64,000 bases of DNA. Origin: Anastatus disparis. Lineage: Eukaryota; Arthropoda; Insecta; Hymenoptera; Eupelmidae. The stretch covers positions 2,728,001 through 2,792,000 of the forward strand of contig JAFFSR010000239.1 of assembly GCA_017163975.1 (NCBI GenBank), in the 5' to 3' direction. Every line of letters begins with the position of its first letter. The stretch's first letter is position 1. The position numbers and the translations under genes were made by a program. Shown in pieces: positions 39,401 through 50,749 of this stretch. Below the pieces are notes generated by a model. The model saw nothing but the letters and a program-made list of their open reading frames with translations. It did no database searches and was not told where the DNA came from.

Positions 39401-41930
39401 TTGCATACAATTTCTACTCTTTTTTTAAATCCTCCTTTTATCTTTTATATTATTCATTTTTTTATATGAAACTCAATTCAATCGTCCGATAAATCATCGA
39501 GGAAAAACAATTATACGTGTAAGAGAGAGGAAGGGAGAGAGGCGCCTCTCTTATTCGCTTCTCGCGCCCGGACACACAGAAAATTTAATTGGACAGATTT
39601 TTCGAAATCAGTTATAAGGCAACTCAGGCGCATGGATATTATTCGCAACGGGAATATACGTATATATACATATATATTCCCTTCGTTTTGACGTTACCAG
39701 ACACTATAGGCGCAACAAAAAATTTTTTTTTTCCTTTTTATCAAAGAGATAAAACGTATTGAACGATCGACCACAGCGTATATATGTATGCGCTCGTTCA
39801 TTAATCAAATGCTCTGCCGAGTTCATTCAACTCCTTCTTTATTTCTTTCCTTCTCTCTCTTACTCTTTCGCGGATTTAATCACGTGCATCGCTACTCTAA
39901 CGTTGAGTAGTGCTGCGCTGACGAGGAATGTAACGACTGGGTAAAATGCCATCAATAGGCCTCCTCTTATGCTTTTTTTTTCACGTGTGCGTATGTGTAT
40001 ATACATATTATGAGAAAAGAATTGAGCTCTGCTGTTTAGAGATGCTTTTTACGTTCTCATTCGACATTAACATTGCGAGTGTTTTTCTCTATTTGCTTTT
40101 TCTGTTCTTCTTTATTCTTTCTTCTTCTTTTTACTTAGCGATCGAATGAAAGAATTGACGGAGATAAAGAATTAAACGAAAACGAATTAAAAGCAAACGA
40201 CAAATCGTTGCAATAATCGAAGTAATATGTATACACTCTGCTGTTAAATTGAATGAAAAAGAAAAAGAAGAAGAAACTATTAACATGCGAATCGCGCAGA
40301 ACTGATGGAATTTCTTTTCTCTGTACTCTCTGGAAGTTAAAAGGACACGAGCGTTGTTGCCTAGAACTTGTGTGTATAAAGATATAAAAGAAAACGAAGA
40401 GTCGAGTCACGAAATTTAAACGAAAGTGCGAAATTTACTGCCGATGAGGTCACTTTTATGTATATATATTCTTGCAACTTTTATTTTATTTTTTTTTCAA
40501 AAACACATAACTCGAAGAGTTTGATGAACGATAACTCGTTACTCGCTTGCACAATATATAACCAGACTAATTTAAACGTCAATGTACAGTATGTATTAAT
40601 AAATTCTGAGAGGAGAGTTTAAAAATTACGTAAACCGCGCAAACTACATTTTCAATCGAAAAATATTATTTTTAGAAACTGTTCACTGATTATAGATCGG
40701 TTGTAACTATTCCTTTTCATAGTTTCAATAATTATACCGAAACTAACGTATATTGGAAAAACAAGGTTTGTTGTTCGTTAGGCGTTCGTTATAAAACTTT
40801 CGTGTACCTAAAATAATAGCCAATATTTGCGTATTCATTTTATTCACTTTTTTTTCAAATGTTCATACTCTATTTCAAAGTTTAGTTACAAGACCCTTAA
40901 ATTAAAACCTCCAGTAAATAAAATTCGGAGAACATATACCCGTCGTATATATTTAAAATACAAAATTAGTTTGTGTGTTGAGTTAACTTTTAACAAACAC
41001 GTGCAGTGCGTAAAAATACATATGTATATACTGGTTGCAGAAGCGTGCGGCTTTTGTAGAAATGAAAACAAACTATTTCCCAGTCTTAACCTCAAAAGAC
41101 GTCGAAAAATGAAAGAATAAAATTAAAATTTAAGGATTGACATGACAGTGTTCTCGGAAACGTATATATTCGCTTGGAAATTGGAATTATAAAAGTATTA
41201 TAACAAGTCGCGGAATTCCCTTAACTTTACAAACTCGAGACTCATTCCTTCTGTAAATATTTAAAGTCCTGATAGGTCGAGCAAAGTAAAGGAGACAGAG
41301 AAAGAAAGAAGGAAACCAAGAGAGTTTGCTTCGAAACAAAAAGTAAAAAAACAAATACCAACCTCACAAAGTGCTTTCCATTATTATCCTCGTCTACCTA
41401 TGAGTGTATACAATGATTTCGCTCTTAGTTTTTTTCTTTTACTTTATTTTACTCCAACAAATAAAGGATAAGTTGTAACTGAATGTATAGTTGTCTATCT
41501 TAAAAACTCCGCTGCTCTCAAAAAAATTTTTTTTTCAAACACTTTTTTTCTTGTTTTTTTTTTTTTATTACTCCGTATCACTCACAATGGAATAAAAAAA
41601 TTCTCTTCTTTTAATGAAGGAAGAGGAATGAAAAAAAAGAAAGGTATAGCAGCCGAATAACTCGGGCAGCAAAGATATTAATCTTTGTTGGAGAATTTTT
41701 TAACCACACTTTTAAACTCCAATAAACATATACACACTGTTTTACCACGTTCTCAATAAAGAACAAAAAATTATTACAAAAAATATAAATAATTCATTAA
41801 AAATTTTTTTTTTTTTCACACACTCAACAATATTTGGTCATATACAATTTGCACCCGAAAAAGGTTTCTTTTTATTTATTTAAAAATAAAAAAGAAAAAA
41901 ATCAACCGAGTTTGTTTCTTATTATTATTT
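33450..41930. other. Gene-free, AT-rich DNA
   Basis: 33.45-34.4 kb is free of microsatellites and unannotatable. From there on poly-A/T, GA and TATA strings return. A (CAT)n run lies at about 35194-35209. No gene or RNA gene found apart from the short hairpin at 34601. Confidence 0.55.
34601..34619. other. Short perfect hairpin TGGGCTAA/TTAGCCCA
   Basis: Eight paired bases around a 3-nt loop. No associated gene. Could be a chance palindrome. Confidence 0.25.
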
Positions 41931-41934
41931 TTTA

Positions 41935-42230
41935 TTTAAACACGCGACGCGTACCACTTTCTAACACAGAAAAAAATCGCGCGCGACGCGACTCTTGAGA
42001 GCCGAGCGAAGACTGGCGCGCTATGAGTTTTTAAGCACTGAAATCGCGTTTCTACTCTCGCATTGCATCTCTCTCTCTCTTTCTCTTTTCTTTCCCCTCT
42101 TTTCCCCCTTATACAAGAGAGAAGAGAGGAGAAGCCCGGCCGGTCGCGGCGGCGCACGGCTCTCCTTCGTATATATATATGTATATACGGCGTCATGGCG
42201 ACCGAGCGCTAAGCGTCCACCTAACCTTCT
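41935..42230. promoter_or_regulatory. CpG-rich block, candidate promoter or 5' exon
   Basis: About 300 bp with roughly 30 CpG dinucleotides, including runs such as CGCGCGCGACGCG near 41979, CCCGGCCGGTCGCGGCGGCG near 42135 and GGCGTCATGGCGACCGAGCGC near 42190. The surroundings are far more AT-rich. A CT-rich block (42066-42105) splits it. A five-codon open frame starts at 42195 on the plus strand. No TATA box, initiator or splice donor settles the direction. It could be the start of a gene with long introns, on either strand. Confidence 0.35.
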
Positions 42231-44104
42231 TAACCTCGAAATATGTATATGCATACAACAGCAGCAGCACTGGAGTCTTTGCTTCTAGAGCCACGTGCCC
42301 TGTATAATACATATGCTCTCTGTATCTGTATACAAAATACAAGAAAACTTGCCCTCGGGTACGAATTCTTAGTACACACGTATTTAAAATAGTTAAGGTT
42401 TTACATTTTATGGATATTTAAAAGTTTATAACCATTGGAATTATTTGTTCATTCTATCACCTTTCTTAGAATATGCGTTGCATTTAAATTTTGCAATTAT
42501 TATTTTCATTATTATTATTAGTGAAAAATTCCAATATATAAAGTTTCTTGCGAAAAAATCAGAAATAACGATTTTTATTATTAGTTCGTTTATAATAAAT
42601 TATATTATAAAAAAAAGCTTATCTTTTTAATCCTCTTAGTTCTCAAATTCACGATTCATTGAGTTGTATTAAAAGAAATAAAAAAAAATAAAACTTTTTG
42701 AAATTCAACGTTTTTTTCTTTTTTATAATTTTATTGCGTTCTAACAATCATAAAATGATTAAAAACAATGGATTAGTTATAATAAAACGAGCGAGGTAAT
42801 TTTCAAGGAAAACGGAGGTAGTATACCTTTCGAGTGCGTTGTAAAAAGTGTCAAAAAAAAATATAAATCTAAAAGCAATGGAGAAGTAAACCTGGCCGAA
42901 GGTATGTATACAGACACAAACACATTGAAATGCATCCGGCCCGGAGGACACTGTACTGTACAGTATGTACTTCACGCGTATGTATACTGTGTATAGTTTT
43001 GTATATAAATGTACACACATGCACGTGTGGTTGAAATCTTTTTGAAGCGGCGTTTACGTATAGAGAAAAAAAAGAATCTTATATATACCTTTACTCAACA
43101 GCCCCGGGAGCTACCACGTCTTTTTTGCGTATGTGTAACAAACTCGTGTTTTTTTTCACTAGTGTATATACATGGTATCCATGTGTATGTACGCGTATGT
43201 ATAAGCAAAGTCCTCAAACCGAACAATGAAAGCTTATCGATGATGCTCCACTTTTTTTTACAATATAATATGCTTCTTTTACTTTATATGTGTTACTATA
43301 GATGTATACCTAATCATAAAGTCCCTTTAATTCATATACTCATGATTTTTTTTTATTATCCTTCTTAACAGTGCCTATTTTCTTTCTTCTTTTTAGGTTT
43401 CAAAGAGATGCGTTTAATGTATAGATTTTAACGTTGATTCTTTATTAGTTTTCTAGCGGAAATCGATTTTATTTTGTATTTAGTATATTTTTTTATACAT
43501 ATAAAGACGTTAATGTTCCAGCGTAAAAAAAAAATAAAATGCAGCTCTGAAGAATAGAAAGAAGGAATTAAAAATTCTTTTTGATATATTTTTTTTTCTC
43601 GTTCGTCGATAGCATTAAAATGTTTGTATTTTTACCATAAAAATACGAGTGATTTTGCATTTTATTTTTGCCCTTTTTTTCCGACCGTTCGTAAAAAAAA
43701 AGAAGAAAAAAAAATATGTAACACTTTTTTTTGGATTATGATTCTCTGGAAAAGCCCTTTTTCCGCTTATAACTAATCGGATCGAGTTTATATAACCATA
43801 CGCTTTATGAGATTTTCGAAAAACCATCGAGCATTTCGTTCAATTTTCTTGTTTTTCTTTTTTTTTTCGTACCGATAAAAAAAATAACGATTTTAGCTTT
43901 ATACATCCTTTGATTTAAGCTAGAAATTAACCAATGCTAAAGATATTTAAGAATATAAAAAAATTAAGAACAATTTTTATAAAAATTTAATACGCATGGT
44001 AATGATGATGAATATTACGGCCCTGTATAAGGCCCCTCATGGCCTTTCTCCAATGTTTCGTCGGCAACGTCGGCAACGGCGGCGGCTCTTGGTATGCTCA
44101 TGCG

Positions 44105-44125
44105 CTCTCTCTCTCTCTCTCTCTC
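44105..44125. repeat. (CT)n microsatellite
   Basis: Twenty-one bases of CT; the last long CT tract before the microsatellite-poor island. Confidence 0.9.
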
Positions 44126-44633
44126 ATTCCTCTCCTGATCTCATTACACCTTTCCTTTCCCTTGCAGAATCGTTGTACTGTATACGCGCGATGCTTCAGC
44201 TTGCTTGCATATATATACATTTTGGACGCATGCAATTTTGCATCTTTCTTAATTTTTATTTTATTTTTCTTTTTTTTTGCGTTAACTCTTTCTTCATCGC
44301 ATCTTAATAAATCTCCCTTTCTTTTATGTAAAAAATAAGAGAAAAAAATAAATACATCCTTGCACAAGTTTATAAAGCGAGGAAGGGAGGGTTTAAAAGG
44401 CGGTGGGAGTAGAGGGGAGGAAAAATTGGGCTCTTGTGAGAAGCACGTAATTATAATAAAGTAACGGAAATTCACTTTTTTGACATTCACTTAACTGCAG
44501 TTGCAAATGTCGCCAAAAGAGAGAAAGAGAAAGATATCGTTGACCAAACTGGTATCATGATCACGTAAAAATATATATATCGGCGAGAACACTTGCGACC
44601 GAGGCCTTTGGCTATAGGTTGTTAAACAAATCG

Positions 44634-44649
44634 ATCTTATATATAAGAT
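44634..44649. other. 16-bp AT-rich perfect palindrome
   Basis: ATCTTATATATAAGAT is self-complementary. It lies at the left edge of the microsatellite-poor island that holds the protease gene. Confidence 0.4.
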
Positions 44650-45465
44650 ATATTTTTAAGCTACGCTGACATCATAATATCATAATTTTTCAGTTTATTG
44701 TTGACCTACTAAATTACTAGTCTCACTTGTTGGCTTTTTTTTCTCCTTTTGTTTGATACTTTAGACCTAATATTGCTTTTTTTATTGTGTGACTAATGTT
44801 TTAGCATACGAATGTACATATTAACAAGCGTATATGCAATGATGAACTCAGTATTGGTTTCTATAATTGTTACCATTTTATTTAACGCTTCCAGTTGAAA
44901 ATTTTTATTGTAAAGAAATCATATTTCTTTATAAAATATTCATAACTTTTGGAGAATAATAAAATATGAATTTTGATTTTAAAAATGTAAAAAGGCATTA
45001 ATTTATATTGAATAAGAAATATATTTTTTTGTATAACTTACAGAAGATATTAAAGCATGAATTTTGACTTAATGGGTGAAGAAAATTCAACATTAATTAT
45101 ATTAGAGTTAGTGGGAAAAGTTAAAATAAAAATGAATCCTTTTTTATAGAAAAAAAAATTGTTCAATTTAACACAAGCGTAGTTTTAAGATTTTCAAGCA
45201 AGTATTAGTATTTTAAATAAATAAATGTTAACAACTTATATAATGGATAATATACTTTTAAAACTAATTACACGTATATATAATCGTTCTAAATTTTAAG
45301 CGATAATTACACTTTTAAAAGTCATATTCAAAACTCGAGTTAAAGTCGCTACAACGCGCGTTAAATTTTCACTCGAAATTATAACGTTTATTTAAATCAA
45401 ATTAATTCCGCCGCACCATCATAAATGTAAACATTTCAAATAACAACTGCATGATTAATCATATA

Positions 45466-45542
45466 TAAGAATACAGATGACAATCGAACTAGGAACAATT
45501 AAAAATTAATTTCTAGAAGAGATCCGACTGAGCTACCCATAT
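45466..45542 (-). repeat. tRNA-derived SINE-like fragment or degraded tRNA pseudogene
   Basis: On the minus strand a good RNA polymerase III A box (TAGCTCAGTCGG, 45535-45524) is followed by a B box (AGTTCGATTGTC, 45490-45479) at the spacing found in tRNAs. The acceptor and T stems do not pair well, so it is not a working tRNA. A SINE head or an old tRNA pseudogene fits best. It lies in the AT-rich island left of the protease gene. Confidence 0.45.
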
Positions 45543-47700
45543 GTTATTAAATTTAATTTTGTGTAGATATTTTCATTCACTTTTAAATAATAAATTAGTT
45601 GAATTTAATTATATAACTGAACTTATTAGCCCCGGTGTTTAGATTAAATATTAAATTTAAAAAATAAGTTATTTATTTAATATTATTTTTTCTTTTCATA
45701 TTCATATACTTTATCCATCATTTTATTCAACTGATTAAATTATTTTATTTATTTTATATGATGAATTTAGACAATTTCATATTTCAATACGATATTTTCT
45801 AATCATCTCTATAAATCAAAAACTAAAATCCAATCTTGATAATCTCTAAAAGAAGATTAATTTAAGAAAATAAAAGATCACTTACTTTTATTCATTCTTT
45901 CGAATCAAATCACATCAATAATATTTATTAGAAAAACTCATCTACTTTTCAATATTCAAATGAAAATTATCACACTTTGAAAAATCTTTTCCTTATATTC
46001 AATTTTTCTAAAATTTTAAATGCTCTTATAACAATACAAGTTCATGAATCTGAATACATTCAACCTAATCATCTAAGAATATAAAATATATCACAAAATG
46101 AATACACAATTATCGGCATCATGTCCCATGTTTGATTCATTAATTTCAAAAATCAAATAAAATATTATTTTAAATTAGATAATATCATTATATAATTAAT
46201 TATAATTCATTTATAAGTTCAATAATTAAAATCAATAATAATACACTTTTCGATAAACAAAATTCTGACTTAGATAACTTATTAATATTTATTATTTTAA
46301 GTGTGTTATAGACAGTACACAGAATTTTAATTTAATCAAAAATAAACTTACTAAAACCCTCACGGTACATTCTATTATAAAGGAAAATTTTGTTATTAAT
46401 TTTTCTTAATGTATGTATAACAAACTCGTTTCCTTAATTAGTTTTCATAGTTATGTATTCAACTTATTCTAATTTATATTTTACAAATAAATTACCTAAC
46501 CAACCTTTCTTTCAGAAAACCACTATATAAAAATTATAAATTTATTACACTTTAATTAGTACATGTCCTTAAAATTGTTTCATATGTTTCCATTTGAAAT
46601 TCTGCGAATAAAAGATTTTTTTCAATAGTATAAGATAATTATGACATAGAGAAAATGTTAGTAATGGTTAAATTTACCGAATAACATAAACATTAGAAAT
46701 ACGAAGTTTGATTGAGTACTAGAAAATTTATGATAATTTTATCGTTCAAAGAAAACCGAACTGAATTAATGTACTTTATCAATTCGTTTAATAATGCGTT
46801 CTAGTTTGTCAAATGATAATAAATTTTCCATTTTGGACATGTCCGTGATTTAATTTTTTTTTTAGTTAAAATTCGATATGAAAGAAAAATTGAACCATTC
46901 GAACTAAAAGATACTTTTTTAAAACTGGAATATTTCGATTGAGCGATTGACCCAACATTAATATGCTCGATTTATTTTTTACAGAAGTAATTTTAAAGTG
47001 AATCGATATCTGTTTTCCATAAAATCATCTGATAAAAAAGAAACATTGATTTCAAGTGGATTTATTTGTTTCATTCGTTACTTTTATGTTGTATAAAACG
47101 ATTTTATAATTAAAATATTTACTACATGAATTAAATGTTGAATAAAAAATGTTTACCTATTTTTTAAATTAATTTTCCAGCGTTTTCTATAAAGTAACAT
47201 TTTTTTGATGAATGAAAATATTGTTATATTATATTATTTTTTCTACATAGTCGGGTACATTGTTCAACGTGGTGTTAATCTACAGAAAAAATGGTAAGCT
47301 AAGGGCTGAAATTGAAAGCTGAGACTAGTTTTTTATATAGTTTAATTTTTAGATTTTAATATTAAAAAACAGAAACTTGATATTTTAATTAAAATTTTTC
47401 TGATTTTATTTGGAAATTTTAATTTTACATTTGGTGTATAAATTATAATTTATTTTTATAATTCTTGCATAGTAAGAGAGTATTTATATAAATTTTTAGA
47501 TAAAAAAATTGCAAACCAAAATTTTTCTCGTAAAATTCAAATTTTTACAAAAGTCTGTTTATTTCGTAAATCTTTTCAAGTATGTTGAAGACTACAGAAG
47601 CACTTATATTGATAAATGACTTAAGCATGATTTAAAGTATACCTAAGAACGTTTTTCAAGTCAAAAGGTTTAGTAGTTGTGGAATTATAAGCATTCAAAA

Positions 47701-47718
47701 AGTGGTCGGGTCAAAATG
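47701..47718. other. Palindrome GGGTCAAAATGACCC
   Basis: A 6-bp GGGTCA/TGACCC inverted pair with a 3-nt centre, about 750 bp past the protease stop. Similar palindromes occur near the ends of some piggyBac-type elements, but no second end or TTAA duplication was identified. Confidence 0.25.
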
Positions 47719-47917
47719 ACCCAGGTAAGTATTCTTTGTTAAAAAAAGGAATTTACTCAGCGGGTTAAGTATTGTATTTACAGTCTTTTCAAAAACATGA
47801 AAATAAATTTTCGACAAACCTTACATCATAGAATAAGTTATTTTTGTACAACAAATAGGTAAATATAACCTAATATACAATAACATTTAATATTATATGA
47901 AGCGACGCTAGGATTAA

Positions 47918-48448
47918 GGGCACTTCTCGAGATGTGCCTTTGTTCCATGTCATGGCTTTTTAAAATCTACTCACTTGCTATTACGAACTTATAAAATAAT
48001 ATTTTAGGATCCTATTATTATTAGGATGATATCAGTCGAAGTGGCAAAATATAAAGACATGATATGGAAAAAGGGCACATCCCGAGAAGTTATGACGTAA
48101 AAACAATTTGATTAATTATTGATTTTTTGACTAAAATTAAAATAATAAAATGTATTTTTTTGATTAAATATTGCTAACAAAGCTTTAGTATATGTATTTA
48201 TTATTTTTCCTTTAAAATTTTCAAAGTTAAATGAATTTATAGTCGCTGAATGGGAAAAAGGCACTCCTCGGGAGTTTTTTGTCTCCTGCATTTTTTATCG
48301 AAAATGAAATTTTTTAATTTTTACGCCATTAGTCACCTTTTTATAATAAGTTGAATGTTTATTCACCGAGTGGTTTAAATTTATAAGTGATTTAAAACTT
48401 TAAATTCGATTTTCTCAAAACACACTTTTTCAAGATGTGTCCTTCTGA
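47918..48448. repeat. Cluster of an inverted and dispersed 20-38 bp motif 3' of the protease
   Basis: A motif close to AAGGGCACATCTCGAGAAGT occurs four times: on the minus strand at 47918-47955, on the plus strand at 48058-48090 and 48255-48278, and more diverged on the minus strand at 48425-48448. The first two form an inverted pair whose match runs about 33 bp (CATGAYATGGAA before the motif), about 100 bp apart. Such an arrangement could be the remains of a small inverted-repeat transposon. The fourth copy touches the end of the protease 3' UTR. No coding content. Confidence 0.5.
48358..48363 (-). terminator. Putative polyadenylation signal of the serine protease
   Basis: An AATAAA hexamer on the minus strand lies about 106 nt past the TAA stop at 48471-48469. 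It is the first canonical hexamer found in a plausible 3' UTR. AT-rich DNA gives many chance matches. Confidence 0.4.
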
Positions 48449-48468
48449 GCGACACTTCATATAAAAAA

Positions 48469-50616
48469 TTATTCTAATCTCATTGACAAGAAATCATTAT
48501 AATAAGGTTGGTACGACGGGGGTCGATACGACCGAATTGAAGTACTGTTTAAATTTTGCATTGAATTATTGATGAATTTGAGAAAATAGTCAACTTTTAT
48601 GTACACTGCAGGATTATATCTCTCGTCACACATAACATTAGTTTGACTTAATACACCAACGAGTTCTCCATTAAGAACAAGCGGACCTCCGCTGTCACCC
48701 TGTGAATAAATAAATTTTTATTTTTAATATATTTTTAATTTTATATTTAGATCATGTTTTGAATCGCATTAAATTTTTGTTATGGCGTTATATTATTTTT
48801 AGATTTATGTGATTTTTATATAGATTACTGATTCACATGATGTAATGATGACAAGTTACGATACCCTGGTAGAAAATTCACCATGCTGGGCCATATTATG
48901 GCGACATGAATTTTCTACCAGGGTATAAATAAAGCTTTAGAATCAATCTTATTCTATTTTTTATAATTTATAATTTCTCTTAATTAAAACTCTTACCTGA
49001 CAAACACCATGATGTCCAGTAACTTTCTTTCCGTTTCTAACAGGATAAGTTCTAACGCAAATTAGACTATCGGTAATTTTTAGATATTCATGCCAAATTA
49101 TATTGCAATCACTTTGAGATACAATTTTAGCATTACTATATTGTAAAATATTTTTAGAGTTTCCACGTGTTGTACTGCCTATCACAAAAGAATCATCGTT
49201 TTCATACTCAAAAGTATTGTAAACTATATTCGTAGCATACCCATAACCTGCTACTTGAAAGTATTCGTCTTGATCAGCATAAATGTCGAGATTTTTAATT
49301 TTTTTTGGTAATTTTATTAAAGTTACACTGTGCGACAGAGGTTTTACTAACTGTAAAAAAAGTAAAATTATTTATATTTTTTAAATGAAATTTATTTTAG
49401 TATTGATGAACTAGTTTGTAAATTAAAAACAGTGCCTGAACATCTGCTGGTAACTAGATGATGTTTGGTTTGATTCTCAAACATTCGATTCCTTTATTTT
49501 TATGTTACTTAACGTAATGCATTAATTTACAAAAGTTTTTTTTAAACACGACGCTTTACTGTGTACAGTGGGTACTTTACTCTCTCTCTCAGCGAATAGT
49601 AAAGTACCCACTGTATGTTGCCTGTGTAAAAAAATCGCATATTTACCACGGAAGTAAATAACAAATGCCTTAAATCGTATTATCACCCTCACTTCCGGCT
49701 CAGGTGACAATTTACAAACAATTCAAGACATTTTTTATTTTTACTCCCTAGGTGAATAATATAAAATTTAGTCTTGAACAATACACACTTATATTTCACA
49801 TCTTTTGTATATTTTAATGAAAAAACTACTTTTTATGAAGTCATATTTTTTTTTAAGAATGAAACAATTTTGGTTGATTGTGTAAAATTATCAAATAATC
49901 ACTTTCAAAAGTAGAATATTTTAGAAGTTAATTAATCGCAAATGACAACGAATAATTACATAACGAATATCGATAAAAAAAATATCGGATTAAATATCCG
50001 AACATTATAGATACTTTATCGATTCAAATAATAAATATTTATTAAAAATAACTATGAGTAATAGACCTAAAATAGTAAAGTAAAAAATATTACCCTCAAC
50101 ACAGCAATGTCATTATAAGGACCAATCGTTTTATCATAACTAGAAGGCACATATATCTCTTCTACTTTCGACCATACTCCAAATGGAGAAAAAAGATCTG
50201 TTGCGTTTGAATAAACTCCGAATATACCAGGAGTAAAGCTACCGTCATTTTCAAGGACACAATGAGCAGCCGTTATTACGAATTGTTTGTCGATAAGACT
50301 ACCAGTACAGTCTTTCCTAGGAGTATTAGGATATAAATTTTGACCCGAGTTTTGATAATCTATATGTAAGTTTCTAATGAAGACAACGTAATTAAAAGAT
50401 TTTTCGTCGGTTACGTCTTGTCCTCCAATCATTCTTTTATGTCTTCGATTACTGGCTGAAAATATAATATCCATTTTTTTATTACCTTATCCGACTAATA
50501 ATTAAAATAAGTTCAAACTAAAAAAAATTTTTAAATAAATTGAAGAACTTACCTTTTACAGTTATTAAGGCAATTAATAAACCAAATATAAAAATAAAGA
50601 ATTTCAACAGATTCAT
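48469..50616 (-). CDS. Secreted chymotrypsin-like (S1 family) serine protease, four exons
   Basis: Exons read on the minus strand are 50616-50553, 50455-50094, 49350-48997 and 48699-48469. All introns are GT-AG (97, 743 and 297 bp) and the phases join without a break to give 336 residues. Residues 1-21 form a hydrophobic signal peptide. A basic stretch ending in KR precedes MIGG (residues 30-33), the usual IVGG activation site with Met in place of the first Ile. The triad is His86 in TAAHC, Asp137 in NDIAVLR and Ser263 in GDSGGP. Cysteines 71/87, 224/240 and 259/284 match the three conserved S1 disulfides. The residue six before Ser263, which sets S1 specificity, is Gly257, so trypsin-like Lys/Arg cleavage is unlikely; a chymotrypsin- or elastase-like preference is inferred. 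At 336 residues it is longer than a typical 250-residue digestive protease, with a longer loop before Cys71, a long 163-222 segment and a Tyr/Pro-rich C-terminal tail. NAT, NNS and NST are possible N-glycosylation sites. Start chosen because it is the first Met and opens the signal peptide. The substrate is unknown; digestive, venom or immune roles cannot be told apart here. Confidence 0.92.
48861..48926. mobile_element. 66-bp near-palindromic MITE-like element in protease intron 3
   Basis: Perfect 20-bp terminal inverted repeats at 48861-48880 (ATACCCTGGTAGAAAATTCA) and 48907-48926 enclose 26 bp that hold a further GCCATA/TATGGC mini-hairpin at 48890-48902. A 14-bp piece of the same end (TTCTACCAGGGTAT) recurs at 53543-53556, so this is a repeated sequence and not a one-off hairpin. 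The target duplication is unclear, so the superfamily is not assigned. It lies wholly within intron 3 (48996-48700). Confidence 0.6.
49564..49615. mobile_element. Mariner/Tc1-like fold-back (micro-MITE) in protease intron 2
   Basis: Two perfect 18-bp inverted arms, 49564-49581 and 49598-49615, flank a 16-nt CT-rich loop. The arms begin TACAGTGGGTAC; taking the outer TA as a target duplication leaves ends starting CAGTG, typical of Tc1/mariner termini. It sits inside intron 2 (50093-49351) of the protease and touches no splice site. It is too short to code for anything, and a chance hairpin with perfect 18-bp arms is unlikely. Confidence 0.6.
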
Positions 50617-50685
50617 TTTGTTAAAAATACTAATATACTGTTAATTCTAACTTTTCGTAAAATATATCGTCAAATATGTCTTGAT

Positions 50686-50736
50686 CGACTGATAGTAAGG
50701 TTTCTTAATCTAGTATGATTCCTCATCGATTATATA
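50686..50736 (-). promoter_or_regulatory. Putative core promoter of the serine protease
   Basis: On the minus strand a TATATAAT box lies at 50736-50729, and an insect initiator-like TCAGT has its A at 50690, 74 nt upstream of the start codon. The spacing between them (about 46 nt) is wider than the usual 25-31 nt, so the two may not work together or the true start site may lie between them. In a region this AT-rich a TATA match alone is weak; the position upstream of an intact gene is what supports it. Confidence 0.35.
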
Positions 50737-50749
50737 CTCAAAATTCGTA

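Larger units (their letters stand above)
42300..48350. other. Gene-free DNA crossing into the microsatellite-poor island
   Basis: Up to about 44.6 kb the texture is that of the desert (CT tract at 44105, T-runs). From about 44.6 kb GA/CT and TATACGTATA strings nearly vanish, and the sequence becomes uniformly AT-rich. The SINE-like fragment, the GGGTCA palindrome and the inverted motif family lie here. No coding sequence found. Confidence 0.5.

Noticed and set aside
47701..47718. piggyBac-type end suggested by GGGTCAAAATGACCC
   Set aside because: No TTAA duplication or partner end could be placed, so only the palindrome is recorded.
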